Shown here: in pieces, positions 43,920 through 50,987 of the stretch
Layout of the letters: every line of letters begins with the position of its first letter
Numbering within the stretch: position 1 is the stretch's first letter
From: JAFKFH01 sp017307375
GTDB lineage: Bacteria; Pseudomonadota; Alphaproteobacteria; Ferrovibrionales; Ferrovibrionaceae
Assembly (NCBI GenBank): GCA_965229335.1
Contig: OZ245874.1
Coordinates: forward strand, 1,922,001-1,986,000
DNA: 64,000 nt
Reading direction: 5' to 3'
Position numbers and translations under genes: made by a program
Notes under the pieces: model-generated
What the model was told of the DNA's origin: nothing
Databases searched by the model: none
What the model saw: the letters and a program-made list of their open reading frames with translations, nothing else

Positions 43920-43958
43920 ATGTCCGAACGCTATCGCCTTGCCATGAGCATTCGATGA
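43920..43958 (+). CDS. 12-aa coupling ORF (MSERYRLAMSIR)
   Basis: A 12-codon ORF with GAGG eight bases upstream reads MSERYRLAMSIR; its TGA overlaps the ATG of the flavoenzyme gene (ATGA), so its translation would feed the downstream start. Its first twelve bases, plus seven before them, are identical to the start region of the sulfonate-binding protein gene at 50988 (MSERNRFAF...). It may be a decayed fragment of such a gene, kept as a coupler. Confidence 0.5.
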   Translation: MSERYRLAMSIR

Positions 43959-45094
43959 ACAAGCCGCTGCCGCTGTCGGAGACGGTCGCCGCGGTCGCGG
44001 CGGATCTGCGCCTGACCGCCGGCCATCACGATGCCACCGGCGAGTTTCCCTTCGCCAATTTCGCCCGGCTGCACGAAGCCGGGTTGCTCGCTCTGACCGT
44101 TGGCAAACGGTTCGGAGGCAGGGGCGGGCGGCTGGCCGAGGCGACGGCGGTGATCGGGGCGATCGCGGCCGCCGAGCCGTCGACGGCGCTGGTGCTGGCG
44201 ATGCAGTACATCCATCACGCGACGATGGAAGGTCGCGGCTGGCCGGTCGAATTGGCAGAGCGGCTGGGGCGCGAGGCCGTGGCCGACGGCGCGTTGATCA
44301 ATTCGCTGCGGGTCGAGCCCGAGCTGGGTACGCCGGCCCGCGGCGGTCTGCCGGCGACGACCGCGCGGCGTGTGCCCGGCGGCTTCCGCCTGTCCGGCCA
44401 CAAGATCTACGCGACCGGCATCCCGATCCTGACCTGGGCGGTGGTCTGGGCGCGCACAGATGATGCCGAACCGCTGGTCGGGCCGGTGCTGGTACGGACC
44501 GGCCAGCCCGGCATCACGGTCGTCGAGACCTGGAATCACCTGGGCATGCGCGCCACCGGCAGTCACGACGTGGTCTTCGACGACGTCTTCGTGCCGTCCG
44601 GTCAGGCGCCGGCCTTGCGGCCGCCGGCGGAATGGGGCGGTCCCGACCCGTCGCATCAGGCCTGGAACGCATTGCTGATCGCAGCCCTCTACGATGGTGT
44701 CGCCAGGGCGGCGCGCGACTGGCTGGTCGGATTTCTGCAGGCGCGGCGACCGGCAAACCTGGGGGCCCCGCTGGCGACCGTGCCGCGGATGCAGCAGGCC
44801 CTGGGCGAGATCGATGGCCTGCTGGCCGCCAATGCCCGCCTGATCCGCAGCGCGGCGCGCGATACCGACGAGACCGAGCCGCCCCCGGTGGCCGAATCCG
44901 CCCTGCTCAAGTCGACCGTGACCGGCAACGCGATCGCGGCCGTCGAGGCGGCGGTCCGGCTGGCCGGCAATCCCGGTCTGTCGCGCGACAATCCGCTGGA
45001 ACGCCATTACCGCGACGTGCTCTGCGCCCGCATCCACACCCCGCAGGACGACATGGCCTGGACCGCCGCCGGCCGCGCGGCTCTCGGGCTCTGA
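43955..45094 (+). CDS. Acyl-CoA-dehydrogenase-like flavoenzyme (SfnB/DszC type)
   Basis: A 379-residue acyl-CoA-dehydrogenase-fold flavoprotein. 'FANFARLHEAGLLALTVGKRFGGRGGRLAEATAVIGAIAAAEPSTALVLAMQYIHHATME' is the N-terminal helical domain, 'SGHKIYATGIPILTWAVVWARTDD' the mid-domain, and 'NHLGMRATGSHDVVFDDVFVP' the beta segment. In sulfur-starvation operons such proteins (SfnB, DszC) act as reduced-flavin monooxygenases rather than dehydrogenases. ATG 43955 overlaps the 12-aa ORF stop; an in-frame GTG at 43910 is possible but lacks support. Followed by an SsuD-like gene. Confidence 0.82.
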   Translation: MNKPLPLSETVAAVAADLRLTAGHHDATGEFPFANFARLHEAGLLALTVGKRFGGRGGRLAEATAVIGAIAAAEPSTALVLAMQYIHHATMEGRGWPVELAERLGREAVADGALINSLRVEPELGTPARGGLPATTARRVPGGFRLSGHKIYATGIPILTWAVVWARTDDAEPLVGPVLVRTGQPGITVVETWNHLGMRATGSHDVVFDDVFVPSGQAPALRPPAEWGGPDPSHQAWNALLIAALYDGVARAARDWLVGFLQARRPANLGAPLATVPRMQQALGEIDGLLAANARLIRSAARDTDETEPPPVAESALLKSTVTGNAIAAVEAAVRLAGNPGLSRDNPLERHYRDVLCARIHTPQDDMAWTAAGRAALGL

Positions 45095-45109
45095 TCGAAG
45101 GAGGATTTC

Positions 45110-46210
45110 ATGTCCGTCGAATTCATCGGCTTCATCGGCTTCATCGGTACGCGCGACTTTTCCGAAACCCGGCCGGCGCGCGGGCCGGTCATCGATGTCG
45201 GTTATGTCGAGGCGGTCGCGCGCGCCCACCAGGCAACCGGTTTCGACCGCGCGCTGGTCGCGTTCCACTCGACCTCGCCGGAAAGCATCCTGATCGCGGG
45301 GCACGCCGCGTCGGTCGCCCCGCGGCTGGGGCTGATGATCGCGCACCGCCCGGGTTTCACCGCCCCGACGCTCGCGGCCCGGCAGTTCGCGACGCTGGAC
45401 CAACTGACCGGCGGGCGGGTCGCGGTCCACATCATCACCGGTGGCGACGATGCCGAGCAGCGCCAGGACGGGGACTTCCTGACCAAGGACGAGCGCTACG
45501 CCCGCACCGACGAATATCTCGGCATCCTGCGGCGCATCTGGACGGCGAGCGAGCCATTCGACCATCACGGCACCTATTATCGCTTCGAGCGCGGCTTCTC
45601 GGCCGTCAAGGCGGTCCAGGCGCCGCATGTCCCGGTCTATTTCGGCGGCGCGTCGGACGCGGCGATCGCCGTGGCGGCAAAGCACGCCGACATCTACGCG
45701 CTGTGGGGCGAGACCCATGACCAGGTGCGCGAGATCATCGGCCGTGTCCGGGCCGAAGCGGCGAAACACGGCCGGCGACCGCGATTCAGCCTGTCGCTGC
45801 GGCCGATCCTGGCCGACACCGAGGAAGCCGCCTGGGCCCGCGCCGACGCGATCCTGGAGCGGGCACGCGCCTTGCAGGACAAGACCGGGTACAAGCGCAC
45901 GGGCGAACCCGCCAATACCGGTTCGCAACGCCTGCTCGCCGCTGCGGCCAAGGGCCTGCGGCTGGACAAGCGGCTATGGACCGGCATCGCCGCGCTGACC
46001 GGGGCGAAGGGCAACTCGACCGCGCTGGTCGGCACGCCCGAGCAGGTCGCCGACGCGCTGCTCGACTATTACGACCTCGGCGTCACCACGTTCCTGATCC
46101 GCGGCTTCGATCCGCTCGATGACGCCGTCGATTACGGCCGCGAGCTGATTCCGCTGACCCGCCGCCTGGTGGCGCAGCGCGCCGCGGCGGTCGCGTCAAC
46201 CGCCGAATAG
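45110..46210 (+). CDS. SsuD-like LLM-class FMN-dependent alkanesulfonate monooxygenase
   Basis: A 366-residue luciferase-like TIM barrel that would use FMNH2 and O2 to release sulfite from alkanesulfonates. 'SILIAGHAASVAPRLGLMIAHRPGFTAPTLAARQFATLDQLTGGRVAVHIITGGDDAEQRQDGDFLTKDERYARTDEYL' is strongly SsuD-like, with 'GGASDAAIAVAAKHADIYALWGE' later. ATG 45110 follows AGGAGG. The N-terminus holds FIGFIGFIG, encoded by three tandem copies of TTCATCGGC/T (45122-45148). It needs a flavin reductase, which is not in this operon. Confidence 0.9.
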   Translation: MSVEFIGFIGFIGTRDFSETRPARGPVIDVGYVEAVARAHQATGFDRALVAFHSTSPESILIAGHAASVAPRLGLMIAHRPGFTAPTLAARQFATLDQLTGGRVAVHIITGGDDAEQRQDGDFLTKDERYARTDEYLGILRRIWTASEPFDHHGTYYRFERGFSAVKAVQAPHVPVYFGGASDAAIAVAAKHADIYALWGETHDQVREIIGRVRAEAAKHGRRPRFSLSLRPILADTEEAAWARADAILERARALQDKTGYKRTGEPANTGSQRLLAAAAKGLRLDKRLWTGIAALTGAKGNSTALVGTPEQVADALLDYYDLGVTTFLIRGFDPLDDAVDYGRELIPLTRRLVAQRAAAVASTAE

Positions 46211-46255
46211 GCCAGGGCCGCCCGTTCATTTCGCCAAGTGTCCCGGAGTATCGCG

Positions 46256-46951
46256 ATGTCCAAGTCAGTCCAGGCAGTTGCCGTCACGGCCCATGAAGAG
46301 GAGCGTCAGCGGCGCAAGCGGGCCCTGGCGGCCGCCTGGCGCCTCTTCGCCCGCCGCGGTTTCGTCGACGGGGTCATATCGGTGCGTGATCCGGAATGGC
46401 CCGATCACCTCTGGATCAAGCCGCCGGGGCGGCATCCGGCGCTGCTGCGCGTTTCCGAGCTGGTGCTGGTGGATCCGCAGAAGGCGCCGCCGTTGCACGC
46501 GGCCATTCATCGCGCCCGGCCCGACGCGGCATCGGTGATCCAGGTTGCCACCACCCACGGGCTCGCCTGGTCGACGCTGGGCCGGCGGCTCGATCCGATC
46601 ACGGCGGAAGCTTGCGTCTTCTATGACGACCATATCGTCCACGCCGAGTTCGACGAGGGCGAGGAGGCGCGAATCGCCGGCGCGCTGGGCCATCGCAAGG
46701 CGGCGATCCTGCGCGCCCGCGGTCTGCTGACGGTCGGGCAGGGCATCGAGGCCGCCGCCTGGTGGTTCCTGGCCTTCGATCATGCCATCGAGACCCAGAT
46801 GGCCGCCGAGGCCGTCGCCTGGCCGCAACCGCTGGACGATGCGACGGCGCGGGCGACCCATGCCCGGCTCGGCAGCGAGGCGGTGGGCAAGCAGTCGTTC
46901 GAGGCCCTGTTCGACTGGATCACCGCCGTCGAACCCGATTTTATCACATAA
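46256..46951 (+). CDS. Class II aldolase/adducin-domain protein
   Basis: A 231-residue protein of the class II aldolase/adducin fold. 'RLFARRGFVDGVISVRDPEWPDHLWIKPPG' and 'STLGRRLDPITAEACVFYDDHIVHAEFDEGEEARIAGALGHRKAAILRARGLLTVG' match the branch whose norm near residue 100 is a HSxHG-type motif; here it reads 'VATTHG', so one expected metal-ligand His seems replaced. The later His in 'YDDHIVH' and 'LGHRKA' remain. ATG 46256 with CGGAG upstream. It ends the SsuD operon, so a role in sulfonate carbon-skeleton breakdown is possible. Its stop lies inside an operator-like repeat. Confidence 0.78.
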   Translation: MSKSVQAVAVTAHEEERQRRKRALAAAWRLFARRGFVDGVISVRDPEWPDHLWIKPPGRHPALLRVSELVLVDPQKAPPLHAAIHRARPDAASVIQVATTHGLAWSTLGRRLDPITAEACVFYDDHIVHAEFDEGEEARIAGALGHRKAAILRARGLLTVGQGIEAAAWWFLAFDHAIETQMAAEAVAWPQPLDDATARATHARLGSEAVGKQSFEALFDWITAVEPDFIT

Positions 46952-46959
46952 CAGTGTGA
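46944..46959. promoter_or_regulatory. TCACA-N6-TGTGA inverted repeat
   Basis: TCACA and TGTGA half-sites 6 bases apart overlap the aldolase stop codon, 11 bases upstream of a second copy with 7-base spacing. It may be an auxiliary site for the same regulator. Confidence 0.45.
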
Positions 46960-46969
46960 AATTTTAATT

Positions 46970-46988
46970 ATCACAAAATAGCTGTGAT
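46970..46988. promoter_or_regulatory. Operator ATCACA-N7-TGTGAT upstream of the sulfate unit
   Basis: A perfect 6-bp inverted repeat around 7 bases. Its centre (46979) is 18 bases before the -35 hexamer at 46997. The same TCACA-N7-TGTGA core occurs at 50677-50693, again 18 bases from centre to -35. A LysR-type activator such as CysB or Cbl is the natural candidate. Confidence 0.6.
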
Positions 46989-46996
46989 CTGTCGGC

Positions 46997-47024
46997 TTGT
47001 TCAAATCTACAAGTTTGGTATTTT
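46997..47024 (+). promoter_or_regulatory. Promoter of the sulfate unit
   Basis: TTGTTC (46997-47002), a 16-base spacer and TATTTT (47019-47024). Position and spacing parallel the promoter at 50703-50730. A GGAGG ribosome site for the first gene lies at about 47063. Confidence 0.5.
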
Positions 47025-47077
47025 TGTGCCATAAGTGGTCGGCATGCTCGACCACGGCACAGCGGAGGCACTGTGAT

Positions 47078-47920
47078 ATGAGCGTCCACGCCATCCTCGT
47101 TCCCCTCTCCGGCCAGGCCAGCGACGACGCCGTCGTCCGCGTTGCCGGCGACCTCGCCACTTCGTTTTCGGCCGCCCTCGATTTCGTTCACATCGGCCGC
47201 GGCTACGAACAGGAGTTGGTCGCGGTCGGCGATTCCGGTTTCGGCGCGATCGCCAACCGCCTGCTCGACGTCGCCGTGGCTGACCGTGAGGATCGCGCCA
47301 GCCGTGCCCGCGCGGCTTATGACCGCTGGGTCGCGCTGGCGCGCGATGCCGGGCTGCCGGCCGATCGCGCCCGCTGGCAGGACGGTGTAGGTCAACCCGG
47401 CGCGCAGATCGCCCGGCTCGGCCGGCTTGCGGACATGCTGGTGATGGCGCGGATACCTGCCGACGATCCGACCGACATGTGCCCGGAGCAGGTTGCCGCG
47501 GAAAGCGGTCGCCCGGTGCTGGTGGTGCCGCAGTCGAGCCCCGGCGCCGACCGTCCGCGCCGCATTGCCATTGCCTGGGATGGCGGGCCCTCGGCGTCCC
47601 GTGCGGTGGCGGCCGCATTGCCGCTGCTGAAGGTTGCGGCCCGGGTCGTCGTGGTCACCGTCGAGGAGACGCGCAGCGCTGCCGATGCGCCCGATCTGCG
47701 CCCTTATCTCGAGCGGCACGGCATCGACGCCTCGGTGCTGCGGCCGCTGAGCCCGCGCGATCAGGTGGCCAGCCGTCTCGTCGCGGCCTGCGACGACATC
47801 GATGCCGACCTGCTGGTTCTCGGCGCCGGCGCGCGCCGCGATCTCCACCGGCTGCTGCGCCGCCGGATCGCCCGCGACGTACTGGCCGAAATCGACCGGC
47901 CCGTACTCCTTTCGGCCTGA
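47078..47920 (+). CDS. Universal-stress-protein-like protein of the sulfate unit
   Basis: A 280-residue tandem-USP-like protein. 'AILVPLSGQASDDAVVRVAGDLATSFSAALDFVHIG' opens the first fold; 'RPRRIAIAWDGGPSASRAVAAALPLLKVAARVVVVTVEE' opens the second, and it ends 'ADLLVLGAGARRDLHRLLRRRIARDVLAEIDRPVLLSA'. The usual GxxG-x9-G(S/T) nucleotide motif is not evident. ATG 47078 has GGAGG upstream. It heads the sulfate-transport operon and has a clear paralogue at 54536 inside the taurine region, so it is likely a sulfur-starvation protein. Confidence 0.75.
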   Translation: MSVHAILVPLSGQASDDAVVRVAGDLATSFSAALDFVHIGRGYEQELVAVGDSGFGAIANRLLDVAVADREDRASRARAAYDRWVALARDAGLPADRARWQDGVGQPGAQIARLGRLADMLVMARIPADDPTDMCPEQVAAESGRPVLVVPQSSPGADRPRRIAIAWDGGPSASRAVAAALPLLKVAARVVVVTVEETRSAADAPDLRPYLERHGIDASVLRPLSPRDQVASRLVAACDDIDADLLVLGAGARRDLHRLLRRRIARDVLAEIDRPVLLSA

Positions 47921-47946
47921 CCTGAAAAAAAGCAAGGATGCCTCAC

Positions 47947-48957
47947 ATGGATCGACGTTCATTCCTGATCGGGACCACGGCCGCTACCGGCGTGCTCGGC
48001 CTGGGCCTGGGGGCCGCCCGCGCGGCCACCGATTTCCTCAACGTCTCCTATGACCCGACGCGCGAGCTCTATCAGGCCTATAACGAGGCCTTCGCCAAGT
48101 ATTGGAAGGCGCAGGGCGGCGGCGATGTGACCTTCCAGCAGAGCCATGGTGGTTCGGGCAAGCAGGGCCGCTCGGTCATCGACGGCCTGGCCGCCGACGT
48201 CGTCACCCTGGCGCTGGCCTACGATATCGACGAGATCGCGCAGACCGGGCTGATCGCCGCCGACTGGCAGAAGCGCCTGCCCGACAATGCCTCGCCCTAT
48301 ACCTCGACGATCGTCTTCCTGGTGCGCAAGGGCAACCCGAAGAAGGTCAAGGACTGGGACGACCTGCTGCGCAAGGACATCAAGGTCATCACCCCGAACC
48401 CGAAGACCTCGGGCGGCGCGCGCTGGAACTACCTGGCGGCCTGGGCCTATGCGGTGAAGAAGCAGGGGGCGGACGAGGCCAAGGCCCGTGCCTTCCTGGG
48501 CGATCTGTTCAAGAATGTGCCGGTGCTGGATTCCGGCGCGCGCGGCTCGACCATCACCTTTGTCCAGCGCAATGTCGGCGACGTGCTGCTGGCCTGGGAG
48601 AACGAGGCGTTCCTGGCGATCAACGAACTCGGTCCCGACAAGTTCGACATCGTCGTGCCCAGCCTGTCGATCCTGGCCGAGCCGCCGGTGGCGGTGGTCG
48701 ACAAGGTCGTCGACAAGAAGGGCACGCGCAAGCTGGCCGAGGCCTATCTGAAATACCTCTATTCGCCCGAGGGCCAGGAGATCGCGGCGAAGAACTACTA
48801 TCGTCCGCGTCTGGCCGAGGTCGGCGCAAAATATGCCGAACGGTTCCCCAAGGTCGAGCTGGTCACGATCGACGGCGATTTCGGCGGCTGGGGCGTGGCG
48901 CAGAAGAAGCATTTCGCCGACGGCGGCGTCTTCGACCAGATCTACAAGCCGGCCTGA
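47947..48957 (+). CDS. Sulfate/thiosulfate-binding protein
   Basis: A 336-residue periplasmic protein with a Tat-like signal 'MDRRSFLIGTTAATGVLGLGLGAARA'. 'TDFLNVSYDPTRELYQAYNEAFAKYWKAQGGGDVTFQQSHGGSGKQGRSVIDGLAADVVTLALAYDID' and 'ITPNPKTSGGARWNYLAAWAYA' are the sulfate-binding Sbp/CysP motifs. ATG 47947 is preferred over 47938, which directly abuts the AAGGA site. It feeds the CysT/CysW channel encoded next. Confidence 0.93.
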   Translation: MDRRSFLIGTTAATGVLGLGLGAARAATDFLNVSYDPTRELYQAYNEAFAKYWKAQGGGDVTFQQSHGGSGKQGRSVIDGLAADVVTLALAYDIDEIAQTGLIAADWQKRLPDNASPYTSTIVFLVRKGNPKKVKDWDDLLRKDIKVITPNPKTSGGARWNYLAAWAYAVKKQGADEAKARAFLGDLFKNVPVLDSGARGSTITFVQRNVGDVLLAWENEAFLAINELGPDKFDIVVPSLSILAEPPVAVVDKVVDKKGTRKLAEAYLKYLYSPEGQEIAAKNYYRPRLAEVGAKYAERFPKVELVTIDGDFGGWGVAQKKHFADGGVFDQIYKPA

Positions 48958-48962
48958 TCGGC

Positions 48963-49808
48963 ATGACTTTCGGTCGGGCCATCGGCCTGCGCCAGAGCGT
49001 GATCCCGGGTTTCGGGATCACCTTCGGGCTCACCCTGTTCTGGCTCGGCCTGATCGTGCTGATCCCGCTGGCGGGACTCTTCCTCAAGTCGGCGACGCTG
49101 TCCTGGCCGGCGCTGGTCAACACGCTCGCCAGTCAGCGCGTCTGGGCGGCGTTTCAGCTGTCGTTCACGGCGTCGGCCGTGGCCGCCCTGGTCAACCTGC
49201 CGCTGGGGCTGATCGTCGCCTGGGTGCTGGTCCGCTACCGCTTTCCCGGCCGGCGCGTCCTCGACGCGCTGGTCGACGTCCCCTTCGCCTTGCCTACCGC
49301 GGTGGCCGGCATCGCACTCACCACGCTCTATGCCGAGAACGGTTGGATCGGCAGCCTGCTGGCACCGCTCGGCATCAAGGTGTCGTTCACGCCGCTCGGC
49401 GTCGTGGTGGCGCTGGTGTTCATCGGGCTGCCGTTCGTCGTACGTACGGTCCAGCCGGTGCTGGAGGATCTCGATCCCGAGGTCGAGGAGGTGGCGGCCA
49501 GCCTCGGCGCCAGCCGGTTGCAGACGGTGACGCGGGTCGTGCTCCCGGCGCTGATGCCGGCGCTGCTCACCGGATTCGCGCTGGCCTTTGCCCGCGCGCT
49601 CGGCGAATACGGTTCGGTCATCTTCATCGCCGGCAACCTGCCGATGGTCTCCGAGATCGTGCCGCTGCTGATCGTCATCAAGCTGGAAGAATATGCCTAT
49701 GCCCAGGCAACGGCGCTGGCGGCGATGATGCTGGTCATCTCGTTCGCCATCCTGCTGACCATCAACCTGATCCAGCGCCAGGCGCGCCGGCACGAGGAGC
49801 GTGGCTGA
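48963..49808 (+). CDS. cysT: Sulfate ABC transporter permease CysT
   Basis: A 281-residue permease with about six helices. 'IPGFGITFGLTLFWLGLIVLIPLAGLFLKSA' is the CysT N-terminus, 'DVPFALPTAVAGIALTTLYAENGWIG' follows, and the EAA loop is 'EEVAASLGASRLQTVTRVVLPALMPALLTGFALAFARALGEYGSVIFIAGN'. Starts 6 bases after the binding-protein stop and overlaps cysW by 1 base. Confidence 0.93.
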   Translation: MTFGRAIGLRQSVIPGFGITFGLTLFWLGLIVLIPLAGLFLKSATLSWPALVNTLASQRVWAAFQLSFTASAVAALVNLPLGLIVAWVLVRYRFPGRRVLDALVDVPFALPTAVAGIALTTLYAENGWIGSLLAPLGIKVSFTPLGVVVALVFIGLPFVVRTVQPVLEDLDPEVEEVAASLGASRLQTVTRVVLPALMPALLTGFALAFARALGEYGSVIFIAGNLPMVSEIVPLLIVIKLEEYAYAQATALAAMMLVISFAILLTINLIQRQARRHEERG

Positions 49809-50659
49809 TGGCGCGCCGACAACCGCTGTTCCTGGAATCCCGGCCGATTCGATTCGGACTCATCGCCATCGGGGTCGCCTTCGTGGCGCTGGTCATCGTC
49901 GTTCCCCTGATCGCCGTGTTCACCGAGGCGCTGGCCCGCGGCATCGGCCCCTACCTGAAGGCGTTGGAAGAGCCGGTGGCGCTGGCCGCCGTGCGCCTGA
50001 CCCTGCTCGTCGCCGCGATCTCGGTGCCGCTGAACCTCGTGTTCGGCATCGTTGCCGCCTGGGCGATCGCCAAGTTCGAGTTTCGCGGCAAGAGCCTGCT
50101 GATCAGTCTCATAGATCTGCCGTTCTCGGTCTCGCCGGTGATTTCCGGCCTGATCTACGTGCTGCTGTTCGGGCTACAGGGGTATTTCGGCCCCTGGCTG
50201 CAGGCCCACGACATCAAGATCATCTTCGCGGTACCCGGTATCGTGCTGGCGACGATCTTCGTCACCTTCCCCTTCGTGGCACGGGAACTGATTCCGTTGA
50301 TGCAGGAACAGGGTGCGCAGGAGGAGGAGGCGGCAGCACTGCTCGGGGCCTCCGGCTGGCAGATCCTGTGGCGCGTCACGTTGCCGAATGTCCGCTGGGG
50401 CCTGCTCTACGGCGTGCTGCTCTGCAATGCCCGGGCAATGGGCGAGTTCGGCGCGGTGTCGGTGGTCTCGGGCCATGTCCGCGGCCTGACCAACACGATC
50501 CCGCTGCATGTCGAGATCCTCTACAACGAATACAACTTCGTCGCGGCCTTTGCCGTCGCTTCGCTGCTGACGCTGCTGGCGCTGGTCACGCTGGGCCTGA
50601 AGACGTTGATCGAGGCGCGGATGCGCAGCGGCAGCCGCACCTTGTTTCACAGCGCATGA
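49808..50659 (+). CDS. cysW: Sulfate ABC transporter permease CysW
   Basis: A 283-residue permease. 'VVPLIAVFTEALARGIGPYLKALEEPVALAAVRLTLLVAAISVPLNLVFGIVAAWAIAKF' and 'LPFSVSPVISGLIYVLLFGLQGYFG' are CysW blocks; EAA loop 'EEEAAALLGASGWQILWRVTLPNVRWGLLYGVLLCNARAMGEFGAVSVVSGH'. TGATG overlap with cysT. The ATPase CysA that normally follows is absent: the operon ends and a new regulatory region begins. Confidence 0.93.
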   Translation: MARRQPLFLESRPIRFGLIAIGVAFVALVIVVPLIAVFTEALARGIGPYLKALEEPVALAAVRLTLLVAAISVPLNLVFGIVAAWAIAKFEFRGKSLLISLIDLPFSVSPVISGLIYVLLFGLQGYFGPWLQAHDIKIIFAVPGIVLATIFVTFPFVARELIPLMQEQGAQEEEAAALLGASGWQILWRVTLPNVRWGLLYGVLLCNARAMGEFGAVSVVSGHVRGLTNTIPLHVEILYNEYNFVAAFAVASLLTLLALVTLGLKTLIEARMRSGSRTLFHSA

Positions 50660-50676
50660 TGGGATGAATAAATTCT

Positions 50677-50693
50677 TCACAAACGCTGTGTGA
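50677..50693. promoter_or_regulatory. Operator TCACA-N7-TGTGA upstream of the taurine unit
   Basis: Same half-sites and spacing as 46970-46988. Its centre (50685) is 18 bases from the -35 start (50703), as in the sulfate unit. The two spacer sequences differ, so the conservation is confined to the half-sites. Confidence 0.6.
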
Positions 50694-50702
50694 TCTAGAG
50701 TG

Positions 50703-50730
50703 TTGTTTTAGTCTATCGCTTATGTATGAT
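50703..50730 (+). promoter_or_regulatory. Promoter of the taurine unit
   Basis: TTGTTT (50703-50708), 16-base spacer, TATGAT (50725-50730). Transcription would begin near 50737, about 20 bases before the riboswitch. Confidence 0.55.
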
Positions 50731-50757
50731 TTTTCTCGTGGTCGCGTTGAGGCGACC

Positions 50758-50810
50758 CACCGCGGCAATTTCAAGGTTCGCTTGCGCCGCGTGACCAAAC
50801 GCTAAGCTCC
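50758..50810 (+). ncRNA. SAM-II-like riboswitch, copy 1
   Basis: A 6-bp stem CGCGGC/GCCGCG (50761-50766 with 50786-50791) encloses a 19-base loop beginning AATTT and ending CTTGC, followed by a tail TGACCAAACGCTAAGC. The order stem, (A/G)AUUU, UUGC, stem, (U)GA..AAA, GCUAA is that of the SAM-II (SAM-alpha) aptamer, including its 19-nt loop. SAM-II normally hides the ribosome site when SAM binds. The matching element at 59027 shares the conserved blocks with a different loop centre. Here a CCGCGG hairpin follows before the leader ORF. Confidence 0.7.
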
Positions 50811-50849
50811 GCGGTTCATCCCGCGGCTCCGCCCTGCAGGAGATACCGC

Positions 50850-50885
50850 ATGTCGAACCTCTGTTCGTGTTGTCGCCCGGCCTGA
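50850..50885 (+). CDS. Cysteine-rich leader peptide B (MSNLCSCCRPA)
   Basis: An 11-codon ORF with CAGGAGAT six bases upstream reads MSNLCSCCRPA. The C-x-C-C-R-P core equals that of leader A, though codons differ (TGT-TCG-TGT-TGT versus TGT-CGC-TGC-TGC), pointing to selection on the peptide or cysteine count. It lies between the SAM-II-like element and the taurine-type operon. A GGCCT-GACC-AGGCC hairpin (50879-50892) spans its stop codon. Confidence 0.75.
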   Translation: MSNLCSCCRPA

Positions 50886-50952
50886 CCAGGCCCTCCGACT
50901 CCGCCATCGAGAATAATTTCCGCTGAAGCCCGGTCCCGTGCCGATGCACGGG
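50879..50952 (+). promoter_or_regulatory. Candidate attenuator hairpins after leader B
   Basis: Two stems: GGCCT/AGGCC across the leader stop (50879-50892), and a perfect 7-bp CCCGTGC/GCACGGG (50935-50941 with 50946-50952, loop of 4) 35 bases before the binding-protein ATG. No U-tract follows, so control may be Rho-dependent or translational. The AAGGA ribosome site follows downstream. Confidence 0.45.
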
Positions 50953-50987
50953 CGCGCCTTCGGCCAAACGACAAGGAACAACGGACG

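Noticed and set aside
47042..47074. 10-codon ORF MLDHGTAEAL before the 47078 gene
   Set aside because: No ribosome site and no cysteines; its overlap with the GGAGG site of the true gene looks incidental.
46997..47077. In-frame extension upstream of the 47078 gene with three Cys codons
   Set aside because: It would start at a TTG inside the -35 box, has no ribosome site and its cysteines are spread over 19 residues, unlike the tight clusters of the three leaders.
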